Positions 51,601-63,890 of a stretch of DNA of 64,000 nucleotides are shown piece by piece. This stretch comes from Perkinsus olseni. Its lineage: Eukaryota > Perkinsozoa > Perkinsida > Perkinsidae. Every line of letters starts with the position of its first letter. Within the stretch, counting starts at the first letter, position 1. The stretch lies in assembly GCA_013115135.1 (NCBI GenBank), contig JABANP010000219.1, positions 1 to 64,000 on the forward strand, given 5' to 3'. The position numbers and the translations under genes are program-made. The notes under the pieces were generated by a model. The model saw only the letters and a list, made by a program, of their open reading frames with translations, did no database searches and was not told the origin of the DNA.

Positions 51601-54600
51601 AGATGGGATGAAGATTCTATACACTAACGCGCAGGATATCAGCTCCAAACCGGTAAGCTACTGGATGGCGACGGGGCAGTTCGGACGGACCCGGAATCAT
51701 CCAGATATCCCTCACTCGAGTGAGGCAGGATTGACAAGAATGCGAACCAGATGAGCAGAACTTCTGCTCATCGCTGAGCTGCATCGCTGCTTCGCTCACA
51801 GCTGCTGGTTCGCATTCTGCTGCAGAAGATTCTATGTGGTAACAAACAGAATGTCGATTCAGATTGCCGAAGATATATCGACCGAAACTCCAAGATACAG
51901 AGGTTAGGAGTGTGGACAGCGTGCGGCTTCGATCCGCTAGCCAGAAATTTCACCCACGCCGATCCTCATCCGTAGGAGATGTTTCCAATCGTCGGCATTG
52001 TTTACTCTTATCAGTCACCCTCAATCCACCCTCACGAAGGGAAAAGAAGTTGGACCGTGCTCAACTCACAGATGAAAGATTCCTAGCGCCACCGACCTAC
52101 CGGAACGTTAGATAGAGTTCCAGGATATTCAGCAGCTTCGTCATCTGCGAGAATATCAACACTCGGTGCCCGGTGGCCTGACAACGAATCGGATTAGTGA
52201 AGAACCCCCAGGGAATTTCAGGGATTTTCGTTCTTTGCTGATTTGCCCGTTGAAAATAAATAGGAAAAATCGGAACGCAAATGTGCTCCTTAAGTGATGT
52301 CTCTTCTGGATTTGCGCTAGGAGTCCTCTTATAATCCTTTAGAGCTGGGTTGGGTACATACCAACTACTGACGATACCAAGTAAAGAGCAAGGACAGAGA
52401 GTTTCCTCGCGAAAATTGAGAAGGGTGCAAGATTCCAAGTTTGGCAGGCCAAACACTTCCCGCTGGTACTGGCTTAGGGCTCGAAAGAAAACGCCCACGT
52501 TGGTTATCGAGGCCGATAATGGATCAGTGCCGCTGCTGGTGTTCTTGTTGGCGGAGTCGGCCTGCTTCTAGGCATCAATATCATACCGAGTGGACACCTG
52601 TGACGGAGTGGACCATGACCCTGTAGTCAGGACGCAGGCACTCGTCAAGTGCGCCAGCTCGCCAAACCAGACAGATGTCTGAACCGACCGCAACTGGATG
52701 AACCAATCAGAGAAAGATCCTCCAACTCCTCGAATATAGCAGCTGCGCGAGACGAACCCCTTCGAGGAGTGCAAGTCGAACCTCCGAAAGGTAGACGCAA
52801 TACTTCACCCCTCAAACTGTGACAGTCACTGTCACTGTTCCGTCACTGTGACGGGTATGCGTATCACCCGTGACGCGATGACCTTCAAGAACGGTCAGAG
52901 CAGACAGGTTGAGAAGCGCAGTCAAGTAGCCAAAGGAGGCAGTGGTTCACAGTGGCCACGGAGCCATTCGCCACTGTGACGTTGGAGCTGTGGTCGAATC
53001 GTAGTGATGCCGTTCTTGGCGCCGCGACATCTTCGCTGCGGTCTAAGTTTCCGAGTGAGCTGCGGCACAGAGCAGGGCACTCCAGGGACAAGACGATTTG
53101 ACCAGTCTAAAAGTGCACCAATGACCCCATCATCATCCTAGCCAAGCGGAGGGTCCTTCGAGACTCCACGGTCCGCATCAAGGCCAGGTAAATCCGAACG
53201 GGTAATCTCTCCCTGCTATCTTCGACGGTAGGTCTGAGTTTGATCCGTACTCTGCAGATAGCGGGCTCCGTGTTTATGCGACCAATACCACAAGCCACAG
53301 CCAAAGACGGCGCTCGGCCGAGTACCAACAAAAGGGAAACCCGATGAAAGGAACCCTCTGGAGCTCAATAGCTTAACCGCATAGTGGCATCGCAGGGGCT
53401 GCCACTACTGCGCTTCTTGAAGTTTCATCAAAATTACTTTTCCCAAAACTATTTTTGCATTGTAATAATGTGAAAAATTCCGCCATTTCTCAGTGGCTGC
53501 GTGACCGACCCTCAGTTTGGGCAAAATTCCGTCCAAGGCCATCATCTTTCCGCATATCCTTATCAGCGACTCATCGATAGGAAGGTCAATGTCGTGACAA
53601 AATAGATACGGATGGTTACACACCTGTAAAAATGCAATCGCGCGCGCCCAACTGATCGATTTCTCCTACTTTCCGTAGTTGCATCTGCAAGTTCTGGCCG
53701 ACCGATATATACTCAGGCGGGGACTCATCTTCCTTGCGACTACTCCCTCGCGCGTGTGCAAGACCACGCGATTCGATCTCGGTGTACCTAGCGCGCGCCC
53801 TCGTGATCGATAAGGCGACCATCCATCATCGGCTCACATCCTCTTTTGAGAGCTCGTCATCTCACACCAAACTATCTGTTCGGTCTTTTTCGGCAGCTGC
53901 GCTTCTACCTCATTTTTGTCTCTGCGCAGTACAAACGGTCGCAGTACTTTGTGGAGCCTGCAAAAAGCTGACAACGTCATAGTGGAATTCATCGGGCGAC
54001 CCAGAAAATGAATTTCTCCAACCGTGATAAACCGATTCCAACGCTCGAAAGCCGCCAGAGTTTCAACTAGCTCTTCGTCAGAACCCTACCTGTCGACGAC
54101 TAGTAGTTTCTCTTCCTCACCGATGCTCTCCCATATTTCCTCGCCACTGGCTTCCGAGCCCTCCGACCCTACAGAACAGCAATCAGGGTAGGGAATGTCA
54201 TACAGCACTCAATTTCGCGGAGAGAAAATTTTGCCACTGAAAATTTCTGAAATGGCGGCAATGGAAATTTCCGTTCCAATTCAACGCGTGGCCGAAAAGT
54301 GTATTATACACAGTCCACTTGACCACGGACATATCCTATGTCGAAGCCTGCATGATACACTGATGGTCGGAAAAGACCAACAAGATGGACGGGCTAATTC
54401 TGCCATAAAACCCCAGACCCCTTCCGAGCTTCTCACCAGCAAACCAATTGTGGAACGAATCGGAGTTGTCGAAGATACTCGGCATGAGGAAATTGAGGAG
54501 GGCCCACACCTCCTGTATGTCATTCTGCAGTGGCGTCCCTGTCAACGCCAAACGCCTCTTCGTAATGTACCTGAATATACTCTAACGCCCTCCCTGGGAT

Positions 54601-57600
54601 TCGAACCCGCGACCTACTGCTTGTTCAGCACTTGGACAAGCTTCGACTTCGGATTCTTCAACCGGTGAGCTTCGTCAACAATAAGATACTCCCATGCGAA
54701 CTTCCTAAGATCGAGGCATACCACATCACATTAATCGCGCACAGGGAAGATTTTCGAAAGATTCTCCATCCCAAATCGCCGAGCTAAGATGCCACGACTG
54801 TTGTTCAGTTACATTGACGACAAGCTCTCAGAATACTTATCTAAGCTCAGCTTAGACGACCAGCCGAGTACTCTGGACAAGGTAGTCACGTATCCGAGGT
54901 CGCCCGAGGCACACGGCAAAATTTTCCGCCACGAGTGAGAATTTTCCGCAGCAATTTCCTACCGAAAAATATTTCCTGCGCGTATCTCTCCAACCCCACC
55001 CATCGCGAACGAGCTCCTACCTAAGATACTGTTTGTCTCTCAATACGTATGCATCAGTAGTCAGCAGGACTTGAAACGGTAGCGTATAAACACCACCCGA
55101 CGCCGCAGACGCTCCCGAGGTTGACTGTGGTACTTGGAAGAACCTATGAAAATCACAAAAAAATAATTTTCCTGAAAAAACCGAAAAAATACTTCCGAGC
55201 GTTCATTGCTACACAAGACCCTCTATCTCACAAAACAGCTCATCCTCGATGATATCTTCCGCAGCTTGGTCATCTTGCATTTCCTCAATTTTTCTCATGC
55301 AGTGTCAAGCTGCCCACGTATTTCATCTTCACAATCCACACTGTGAGTAAAGAAAATAATATTTTCCGCTATTTTCAGAGTTTTTCTTTCACACCAGCCG
55401 TATTCATATCACAGAAAAATTCGAGGCGAACCTCATATCGCGCACCCGAGTGACCACGGGAAAGAGAGTTGAACAGATAAATCCCACACAACTAAGGAAT
55501 CTTAGCTCCACCCGAGGCAATAACAAAAACGAAAGATACTCTTCCCCCCCCCCTTCTCACCTTTCTCGAAGCTCCTTTGCGTTGCTGCTTGCTGCCATCG
55601 TACAACACAATTTTGAAGGACGGCAGCCACCGTTCGAACTCTTGTTCCCAGTTGCTCCTCAGTGTGCTCAGCGGGGCAACTATCATATGGGGACCACGGA
55701 TACCCTGACATGATCAATCTTGCAATCTTGCATTTCCTCAACGACCACAGCAGTCATGCCTCCTTAATCCAAAAGTTTGGATTCGCATGAACGCCGCTCG
55801 ATGAGAATAAAATCCATGGATCTTGCTATCTTGCATTTCCTTAACGAACACAGCAGACACGCCTTCTTTCTACGCGGTTCGATAAAAGCGAGATCCACAA
55901 ATCTTGCTATCTTGCATTTCCTCAACGCCTACCTTATATTCCTGGAGATAAGCTAGGAGAGAAATCGTTTGCACAGTTTTGCCGAGTCCCATACTGTCCG
56001 CTAAGATACCATTCAACTTATTGTTAAATAAAGATACTAGCCACTCGACACCCTGAGAAGAACCATGGTGACCTAAAGATACGCCGGAGTATCTTTCCGA
56101 CCTTCAGTTGGTAGTCACGGAGTTTCCGACCTCCACCAGCTAAGATACTCGGTTGCTCAGTGAGGTGCTCTTGCACCGTGTGCGTGAGACGGAAATATCT
56201 TAGGTTGAAGCATGTAAGATACAAATAGGTCGGAGCACGTGTACCTTTCCTTGGCTTGTATCAATGAATGTTTCGAAGCGGCTTCCTCTTCTTCCTCCTG
56301 CCATGCAGAAAAGGATCTTCAAATTCTCACATCCCAACTCTCGCTTTTCCATATCAAATAATTTCCCAGTCCCCGGAAAACGAAGAAAAAAGCAAAAAAA
56401 TCGCGGAAAATTTCTCCAAAAGCTTATCCTCTAGAAATGACAAAATACCTCTTGCAATATTTCATTATGAGTTTTAACCCACGTGAAGCTGTCAAAAACT
56501 TCGAAAAAAGTACATGTAAATTTCGCTCGCCCGAAAATCTTACCATATGCTCCAATTCATTTTCCAGCTGAGTATCATCAACAGTATCATCAGCAGCCAC
56601 TGCCGCCTTCTTCTGCTCCAGTACGCGGTCTCCGAGGCGCTCGATGAACTCCGTGGTTTGAGCGATCAATCGAGCAAGCCTAGTGTTGCCAGACTCTCCT
56701 AGCAAACGGAGATACGCTTCCTCGTCTTGAGATCTGAAGGAAGAGGTCGTGGGTTCAGTTCCTGGTGACGACAAAATTATCGAAATTTACGAAGCTGTTC
56801 TGTAACGTGATTCTGGAACCCGTTTTCGGAGCAAAATCGATCGCATGATCGATTTCGGGTTGAAATTTGTCTACTAAACACGGAGTATGTTAGACCTTCA
56901 GAATTACACCGATATTGAAAAAATCGTGAGGAACTTGCACACATGCGGAAATTGTCACCGCGGATTAGACGCAGGTTCGATCCCCGCACCTGGCATTTTT
57001 AATCTCACCTTAAAGCCTGCATTCTCTCTCTCTGCATAGGGTCAGCATCAGTCTCGCCCATTTCCTGCCGTTTCTTGGCTCCTAATTTCTCCAGACAACT
57101 GAATGCCGTTTGCCTTGTGAAGTCCCGCAACCGCCGATGATGCCTGCAAACACAGGCAAAATAGCCGAGTAGTTCAGCACACAGGAGACTCTCCCGTGGG
57201 CAAAATTTCGCGCAAGATCGAATCCCAGTCGATGCAATTTTCCGGCATTTTTCCCTCCCACTCACTCGAAAAGAAGTCTCCGATGCTGCAACATCTCCGC
57301 TAGAAACCTGCAGTAATTTAGAACGACTCAATAAGGTCGGCAGAAATCTTGCAATCTTGCTCTCACTTGCCATTTCCGCTATTTTTCTCCTCCTTCTCAA
57401 TCTTGCTCTTATCTCTCTGCGACATCTTCTTGCTTTTGGTAGATCTCTCTATCACGCTCGGCGGAAGATGCCAACTGATTATAAAAAATTTGCACGCATG
57501 CGCATGTGCACGCGTGCAAACCTGTTCTCCTCTAGTCGGACGATCGGTAAAGTCTTCATTATCATATCCCTTTTCAACTTCCTCTGAGCCTCCAGCACCC

Positions 57601-58780
57601 GACTCAACTGCCATAAAATATTGCAGACCGGAAAATTTTACAAAAAAAATCCGGAAAAACCGAATAGTCGAAAACTAGCTTCAACAATCAGTTCGGCCGT
57701 TTCACCTTGACGGAAGACGTCCCATTCGGAAAAAAATCGGGAAAAATCGCATTTTTTCGAGAACAGAATCCGACCAAACGATTCCTATCAAGGCAAGCAT
57801 GAACAATCGAGTCAGCCGTTTCTAGTCGACAAGAGACATCTCCTCTAGGAAAAAAATCGGGAAAATCGTAATTTATTCGGGAAAAAAACGAATAATCGGT
57901 TTTACAGAATTCGACCGTTTCACCTTGACGGGAGAAGTCTCATCTGTCTCGGGAAGCGTCGGCTCGGTTTCGTAACCCGTATGCTGCATCTCCGCGAAGA
58001 TTCGTTTCCTCCTCTTCTCATTTATCCACCAAATTCGCCAGTCGCCCGGCATGCCGCTCGAGACTTTAACAGGTAGGTGCTGAAAAAGATATCTTCAGCT
58101 CTCGCCGAAGGTCAGCGTCAACCTAAGATTCTCCCTCCATAGTTCATACAATCACGAACCCATCCACAAAAATATCCTCGAGGCCGAGCTTGCAAGATGC
58201 AAAAAAGGTCAACTCGAAGCACACTTACGATCGATAAAGAGTCTCCTCCATTGGTAGGTACGATCATACCCCCACACATCTCTCCCGAACTACTCTTCGT
58301 CGCATCAGTAGCGGAGCTCGGCGCCTTGTGCCTGCAAAGCCAGTCAGAAATTTCCCAAATTTTCCGACAATTTCCATTTTCTTCGATGGCCGCTTCTCTC
58401 TAATTGGCGAAAGCATCTTTCGCACAAGATACTGCCCTCCTTAACAAGAGCGCCATTTCGGTATGGACCCGGAGGGTAGGTTTTCAAAAAGCGAAATGCA
58501 GCAAAACACGGCGATTCAGAGCCTACGCTTAGTTCTGTCTGAGTCGTTCGTTATAACAAGAAACGACGAGCCCCCGTAAGAATTCTTCCCCGTGCGTTCC
58601 AAGGATACTACATCAGCGCATTCTCCTTCCGCCGAGGCTGCATCAAATCCCCTGTCTTCATAAACAGCTCCGCTTCGAGCTGCGCTTTGATCTCCATCTT
58701 TTCGCTCGCCGACAGGGCCGAGTCCGTCGGGACCGGATTGACGGTAGCTTCTCGAACCAACCTTATGTATCTAAAAAAAC
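48700..58780 (-). CDS. SNF2/BRG1-type chromatin-remodeling ATPase with C-terminal bromodomain
   Basis: A large minus-strand gene with many small introns, probably the SWI/SNF motor. In coding order: [20 protein letters not shown] (58750), HSA-like [20 protein letters not shown] (57140..57050), post-[23 protein letters not shown] (56740..56660), LRDYQLKVG (about 56130), then [20 protein letters not shown] with [20 protein letters not shown] (56055..55940, motif I), [20 protein letters not shown] (55686, Ia), [20 protein letters not shown] (54710..54645, DEAH box), [20 protein letters not shown] (54551, III), [20 protein letters not shown] (53623), [20 protein letters not shown] (52180..52100, IV), [13 protein letters not shown] with RIELFNSP (51500..51410), [20 protein letters not shown] and [18 protein letters not shown] (51355..51230, V-VI). 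The bromodomain ([20 protein letters not shown] with [20 protein letters not shown], about 49880..49570) is typical of Snf2/BRG1, not ISWI or CHD. An acidic tail follows ([18 protein letters not shown]). Motif I has Ser where ADEMGLGKT is usual. The N-terminus may reach 60930. Confidence 0.88.
50050..50091 (-). mobile_element. tRNA 3'-half intron, sense copy
   Basis: A 42-nt GT-AG intron of the SNF2 gene, the shortest seen. In gene sense it reads GTGAGTGGGTAACCGAAAGG, then TCCCCGGTTCGATCCCCAGC, AG. The acceptor AG comes from the end of the tRNA-like part itself. Same family as 5019 and 6554. Confidence 0.68.
51749..51771. repeat. perfect 11-bp hairpin
   Basis: GATGAGCAGAA pairs with TTCTGCTCATC around one base, in an intron of the SNF2 gene. 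A CCTCACTCGAGTGAGG palindrome lies 35 bases before it. Confidence 0.7.
55715..55932 (+). repeat. about 90-bp tandem repeat with ATCTTGC core
   Basis: Three units begin ATCTTGC(A/T)ATCTTGCATTTCC and continue TCAACGACCACAGCAG, spaced about 90 bp apart (55723, 55813, 55898). They lie in the SNF2 intron between motifs I and Ia. Single copies of the core also occur at 6270 and 57345, so the unit is dispersed as well. Confidence 0.75.
56940..57008 (+). repeat. tRNA 3'-half insert antisense to the SNF2 gene
   Basis: The plus strand reads GACGCAGGTTCGATCCCCGC, then ACCTGGCA and TTTTTAATC. The T5 run directly follows the acceptor-like end, as in a Pol III transcript. It lies just 3' of the HSA-like exon on the opposite strand to the gene, i.e. 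within the following intron. Confidence 0.6.
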
Positions 58781-58858
58781 TTGCGCTTGATTTAAAATTT
58801 ATTTTTTAATTCATTGCAGTGTATTCCAAATTAGTTTGGAGCACTGTACTCCCCACTC

Positions 58859-59095
58859 GAGAATGATTTTCATTTGGAAAAATTTTTGGCAAATTTCCCC
58901 CCTGAAAATGATTTTCATTTGGAAAATTTTTTGACAAAATCCCCCCTGAAAATGATTTTCATTTGAAAATTTCTTGGCAAAATCCCCCCTGAAAATGATT
59001 TTCATTTGGAAAAATTTTTGGCAAATTCCCCTCCTGAAAATGATTTTCATTTGGAAAATAATTTTGGCAAAATCCCCTGCAAATGATTCCGATGA
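58859..59095. repeat. 43-46-bp tandem repeat with palindromic core
   Basis: Five to six units of GAAAATGATTTTCATTTGGA, AAAATTTTTGGCAAATTCCC, CCCT. Each unit contains GAAAATGATTTTC, itself nearly palindromic. It lies upstream of the TVNPVP exon of the SNF2 gene, in an intron or the 5' flank. Confidence 0.85.
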
Positions 59096-59629
59096 GTGAA
59101 AATCATTTTCAGAAAATCCCCGATAAGATTATCTGCATTTAGCGATTCCAAAGACCGCTCTTTTTTCGCCTAAAAACTAATACAACTCGAATTAGAATTT
59201 TCGCAGTATTTTCTTGTGAGAATTCTTGATCATCGCCCTCGGATGCTTCCGGGAGGAGCGAACTGATGTGTTCGTGAAGGGAGGCGATCGCAACGTCGGG
59301 GACTCGATTCAAAGGGGACTCGAAGACTCAATTCATTCCAAAGGAATCGAACCTCCATTCCAGGTGAGGTTCCGTCTTCAATTTCAAGTATCACAACGGT
59401 TGTGGCACAACCAAAGGCGATCCGAACGTTTTAACATTTGCCATCAATTCCACGAGATCGCGTGCTCCGTGTAATTTTCTATTCGCTCTCCCACATTCCA
59501 GATTTCGCGGAACTTCCCACAACAAAATTCTTGCCACTACCATCGAGGTTCACTCGTCCTCAAGAATCTGATCGATTCTTCGAGGTCGAGCTTGCACTCC
59601 ACAGACGACAAAGATACTCTCCCTCCACC

Positions 59630-60931
59630 AGTATTACGACTCAATCTGCCGCTCCAGTCGCCTGAGCTCCGATCGTCCAAAAAGATTCTTCGACGGGGCG
59701 TCGAAGCTCGCAGGATTCTGTTTCAAGTAATGTAGCATAACCAACAAGATGCGCATTCTCTTGTCCGTGATCTCAACATTCTTTTCAGCGGCCTGAGACG
59801 ACGGAGCGATGCACAATATTAACACCAATCGTGAAAATCCTTTCAAACTGGCATAAAAGCCCGCGGCGCCCCAAAACATCACTAAAAGTACAACATTACG
59901 TTGTACTTTTCCTCCATGCACCATCGTAACTTCGGACAGTACGTTATCAACGTACTGTCCAGAGTTATAGAGGAGCATTTCAACCGAGGTTTGACCTCGT
60001 CATTACGAAAAAGGACAGTTTCAAGCCCAATGTCGTTGCCGGCTCAGTTGGACTGAAAGCCGACTTAGACACCCTGGTGTGCACAGGAAAATTTCGGTCA
60101 GAAACCACCGGAAGAAAATCGCGTAAAATGAAGTTCACTACGCAAGAAAGTTTACCCAATCTCGCGAAGGACGACATTCCCAAACAGTGCGCAAATTGCG
60201 AAAAGAGTAAATTTTGACCCTCCCCACAGAAGGCAATATCGATACTCGACACCACTCCTCGGCACGAGAGACGCGAAAATCAGGATGGGGAGTTACGACT
60301 CCCTCGAACGAACAAACTATCACCGAGCATGAAGGTGGCATTGCCCACTTCCTGGGAACTCCCAACAACCTTTTCATTGGCGTTACACTGATCACTGAAC
60401 TCGCGATGCCACCGCCGCAGCGATTTATTCATCCTGGATTAAACTGTTGATCATAGCCGACTCAAAACTCGCTAGGGTTTTCTTGGAGGAGAAATCGATG
60501 AGCTGGGGATAGAACCCGTGCCCCTCAATACCAAAACCTGTTCCATCCCCAGCGTCTATTATGAAGCTTTTAAGGAACTCGATACCTCCTGAAAATTCCG
60601 ATCTAAATTCCCCGTAAAAAATTAGAAACTTTTCATCCAATTGTAGTCTAAAATTTCGTAATTTTACCAACCGCAATTTCCAGAAAATAAAATCCTTATC
60701 CCCAGTCCCCGCTACCACCTGTTTTATTATCCCGCAGATCTTGCTGTACTCGCCACGCTCGTCTGGAGCCACCGGTCCGTCATCTTCCGCAGTCGAGGTC
60801 ATTGCGCAGACCAACCCGAAAGCATCCTGTTCAAGGGAAATACCGAGAAGCGCCTCCAAAAGCGGCTGGTGCAGCTTTCGTGTTATATATGCTTTAGTCG
60901 GACGCATGGCATGAACCGGTATGAAAGTCAA
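59630..60931 (-). CDS. unassigned exons upstream of the SNF2 core
   Basis: Two stretches look coding on the minus strand: TKAYITRKLHQPLLEALLGI with EQDAFGLVCAMTSTAEDD and YSKICGIIKQ (60910..60720), and NVEITDKRMRILLVMLHYLK with PSKNLFGRSELRRLERQIES (59790..59634). Between them lies an intron-like part with GGGTTCTATCCCCAGCTC (60525..60500), again tRNA-like. They may be the N-terminus of the SNF2 gene or a separate gene. No domain recognised. Confidence 0.35.
59884..59967. repeat. two adjacent perfect hairpins
   Basis: AAAGTACAAC/GTTGTACTTT around ATTAC (59884..59909), then GGACAGTACGTT/AACGTACTGTCC around ATC (59935..59962). The second stem is 12 bp and perfect. Confidence 0.8.
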
Positions 60932-60939
60932 TCGAAACA

Positions 60940-62566
60940 GATGTCGAGAACTTTCCGATCAACGCTCAATCGAAGCTTTCCTTATACATCGTGCTGTACA
61001 TGGTATAATCGCCACGTCCCTCAGCACAAAGGGCGTGGCCGGCTGCCACCTACACAGACCATCACAACATTATGAATAGTACTCACACTAGCAACACTGA
61101 CACTTGCCCATTGACGTTATGATGTTTGTAAGCAATAGCAGTATTTTTATTTATAAGTATAACTATTTGTGCCGGACGCAGTGCGTCTCAATTTTGCCGT
61201 TTGCATTGAATTGGTCCACATTCCAGAACCTCCTTGTCTTGAGACGATCTGAAAAATATCGGGCTTTCTGTTATTTTTAATAATATTTTTGGAAATAATT
61301 AATAGTAAATTTATGGTAAATTAAGATAAAAAAGTTTTCGCGTGGAATTTTTTCATCTTAGTCTTACTGAGATCAACTTGCGTGAACTCCACCCTTGCAA
61401 AGCAACCAAAACCGCAATATTGAAATAGTCATTATCATTTTATAATCTACAAAAGATAAACTAGAAAGTATGAGTAAGGGCATGGTTAACCAATTCACGA
61501 GTGCTTCGAAAGGTGACCGAGGGTAGCGCGGTTTATTGCGCTGTACGAAAGTACGGTTCGAGAAATGGAGGGCCCGGGGTTCGAACCGGCGACCTCCAAA
61601 CCTACACAACACTTTAACTCGGTATTGAACTGCGAAAGTCATTTACGATGGTTCTTGAGATGCAACCGAAGTGGTAGTATCAGTACGTAATATGGGCTAG
61701 CAACTTGCTATCACCTTCAACAGATTTGTGTGCAACTGTGCGTCTGCGTGCTAGTGTACGCAGACACAAAGGGAGGGAGTAGGACCCTTCCAACGCATTA
61801 CGTTGTGTTGAATAGAATAGAATAGTAGGTAGAATAGTATAACGAAGGAAGAGTTGTGATAGGGAGCACAACTAGCCTCCTACAACAGTTCCTCACTAAC
61901 GAGAAACAGGTGGCGCGAAACTCTACGCCATCAACGCTGGGAGTCAATCAAGATGTATTAGTTAATGAAGAGGTTTTTGTTGCAGCGATTCTACAATTTC
62001 AAACACGAAGCTCAATCCTGGGACGCTCAGGAGAGGTATCATCCACATCCCACCTTCTACGTTGGAAAATCAGAGTAGAAAACGCGTCCTGTGCATAGCG
62101 GGAGTGAATCACCTTTAGAATTGTTTCTAATCATACCGATAGACTCGTTGTCGTGTTGGTACAAGACAAATTCGAGGGAAAAAGTATTCAACGCTTGCTG
62201 GTTGCCACCCAAATATAAAACACAACAAGTTTCTCAAGGTTCATGTAAGTAATGAAGATTACTTCATACTTTCATATCAGTACTCCGTCGACTTAAACTA
62301 CTCTCACTGAGAGAGATCATCATCAGCAGATTATAGAGAGAAATACGCTCCTCGTTTGCCGGAGCCTTGCATGCAATTATATAAACTCAGTTAAATGGCC
62401 GCTAAGGACAGATCATAGGATGGACACCTCAGACGTTCGCAGTTTCCTCATCTTCTCAGGCTTCACCAGTGAGGGGAGGCGTAGCGTCGGCAGGACGAAA
62501 CCGCGGGTGCGGTAAAAGCGCCACCTGCGGAAGGACGAATCGCGCAATGCTACCAAGAGACCCTCT
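60940..62566. other. spacer, no supported gene
   Basis: It contains a tRNA 3' half on the minus strand (61555..61605: GGAGGTCGCCGGTTCGAACC, then CCGGGCCCTCCA and TTTCTC) without a matching 5' half. The rest is AT-rich or repetitive with only short chance frames. Confidence 0.5.
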
Positions 62567-63496
62567 CACAGGAAGAAGCATGCAACGGCGATGATGATGA
62601 CCACCAGGAGGATTGCGATCACAAGACCGCCGCTGCCGCCTGACCCGCCATCGCTAGAGGCCAACTCTCCCTGATGCACCAAATCATCACGAGAGAGTCG
62701 CGATGAGAAACAGCAATGCTTACCATGCTTTCATCCCCCTCGAGAACGGACGAAATGAGTGCACTGCAAGGACTGAGATGAAAGAAACATCCAAAGAACG
62801 ACGACCGAATCGCCTCTCCTACTCAAAGCCAACCGTCTCCCAGCCGTCGTCGCAGACGCAGTCCTCGTCAGCAGGGGACCAAACACCGTGCTCACCGCAA
62901 TCACCAATACCTGACAAGTGAATTCACAGCAAACGCCTCCAGAAGTCCTTACTGGGTGAACCCGTCGGAACTCCGATTCTAGGATCCCCATTCTCAACGG
63001 TGTACTCAACCGGCGTGTCACCGGGACCGGACGAGCTTGTCGTAGATTCACTGGCGCCGAGACCCGTAGTAGACTCGGTCGTAGCAGGCGTCATAGTCGT
63101 GGAAACTGTCACTTCGGACGTAGAAGGGGCCTCAGAGAACAGCGGCGTCGTTGGTGATGGGCATATGCATTGGCTTCCTCTCCCGGCGCTTGCCACAGCG
63201 GTAGTAGTGGACGTGCTGATAGTAGTTGTAACCAAGTCAGTAGTTGACGTCGGTTCGGTAGTCGCAACAGTAGTGGTCCGGACAGATCTAATAAAAGCAG
63301 TCGTCGTAGTGGTCGTTGTCGTCGTAGTAGTAGTAGTGGTGGTAGAAGTCGTCGTTGTGGTGGTAGTAGTAGTTGTTGTCGTGGGATACTTCAAGTCCAT
63401 CCACTCCTCGTAAGACACTTGACGAGGCGTGATGATGACCGTCTCTTCTGGACAAGCCCTGAGGCACACGACTAAGACAGTCCACAGAACAATCAA
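62567..63496 (-). CDS. mucin-like Thr-rich type I membrane protein with EGF-like segment
   Basis: A minus-strand gene. The signal peptide is MIVLWTVLVVCLRACPEE. After VSYEEWMDLKYP come about 27 almost uninterrupted Thr codons (one Ser), then a Thr/Ser/Pro-rich region likely to be heavily O-glycosylated. Exon 1 ends after GVPTGSP (about 62961). Exon 2 adds a Cys-rich EGF-like piece, CGEHGVWSPADEDCVCDDGW. The last exon reads ELASSDGGSGGSGG and a membrane helix LVIAILLVVIIIAVACFFL just before the stop at 62567. A cell-surface role is inferred. The junction between exons 2 and 3 is not resolved. The Thr run uses mixed ACN codons, so it is not a pure triplet expansion. Confidence 0.75.
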
Positions 63497-63616
63497 CTAC
63501 TCTACCTCATCTTTAAAGACGTATCATGCGGAGAAGTCCGGTAAAACCCTGGCAGGCACCAGCAGGTTTGGTAGTCCGCATACCAATTATAAGTACACCA
63601 GGAAGGCGGGCTCTCA

Positions 63617-63890
63617 TCAGGGTACCCTAAAACGACCAAATCTCATCCACTTTGAATGAACTTGCCGTACATTTTGCGGTATGATGGGCGACGCCATCAG
63701 CTGGGCAGTCGTCGTCCAAGGAAGGCCCATGAGGAGGGAGCAAGACCGACTCCGGCGTTTTCTCGTAACAGCTGAGGGCGGCATGCAAAATACGTCGGCG
63801 CTGTGGATGCTACAGCCAATCTCGATTCTTCCTGCCATGATCGTTGCCCCTGTCATTAGGATCGAGGACGCAACCTGAAAAACCCCATGA
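63617..63890 (-). CDS. partial gene at the right edge, unrecognised
   Basis: The minus strand is open with MTGATIMAGRIEIGCSIHSA and, in another frame, a Cys-containing stretch (SLDDDCPADGVAHH). A TTTTCAG lies just upstream at about 63882 in gene sense, which suggests an internal exon. The frame and product cannot be decided within the window. Confidence 0.25.

Noticed and set aside
61540..61615. Complete tRNA on the minus strand
   Set aside because: Only the T arm and an acceptor-like CCCTCCA are present; no pairing 5' strand is found at the right distance.
63000..63413. Val-rich plus-strand protein
   Set aside because: It is the reverse complement of the Thr-codon run; the minus strand has the signal peptide and downstream exons.
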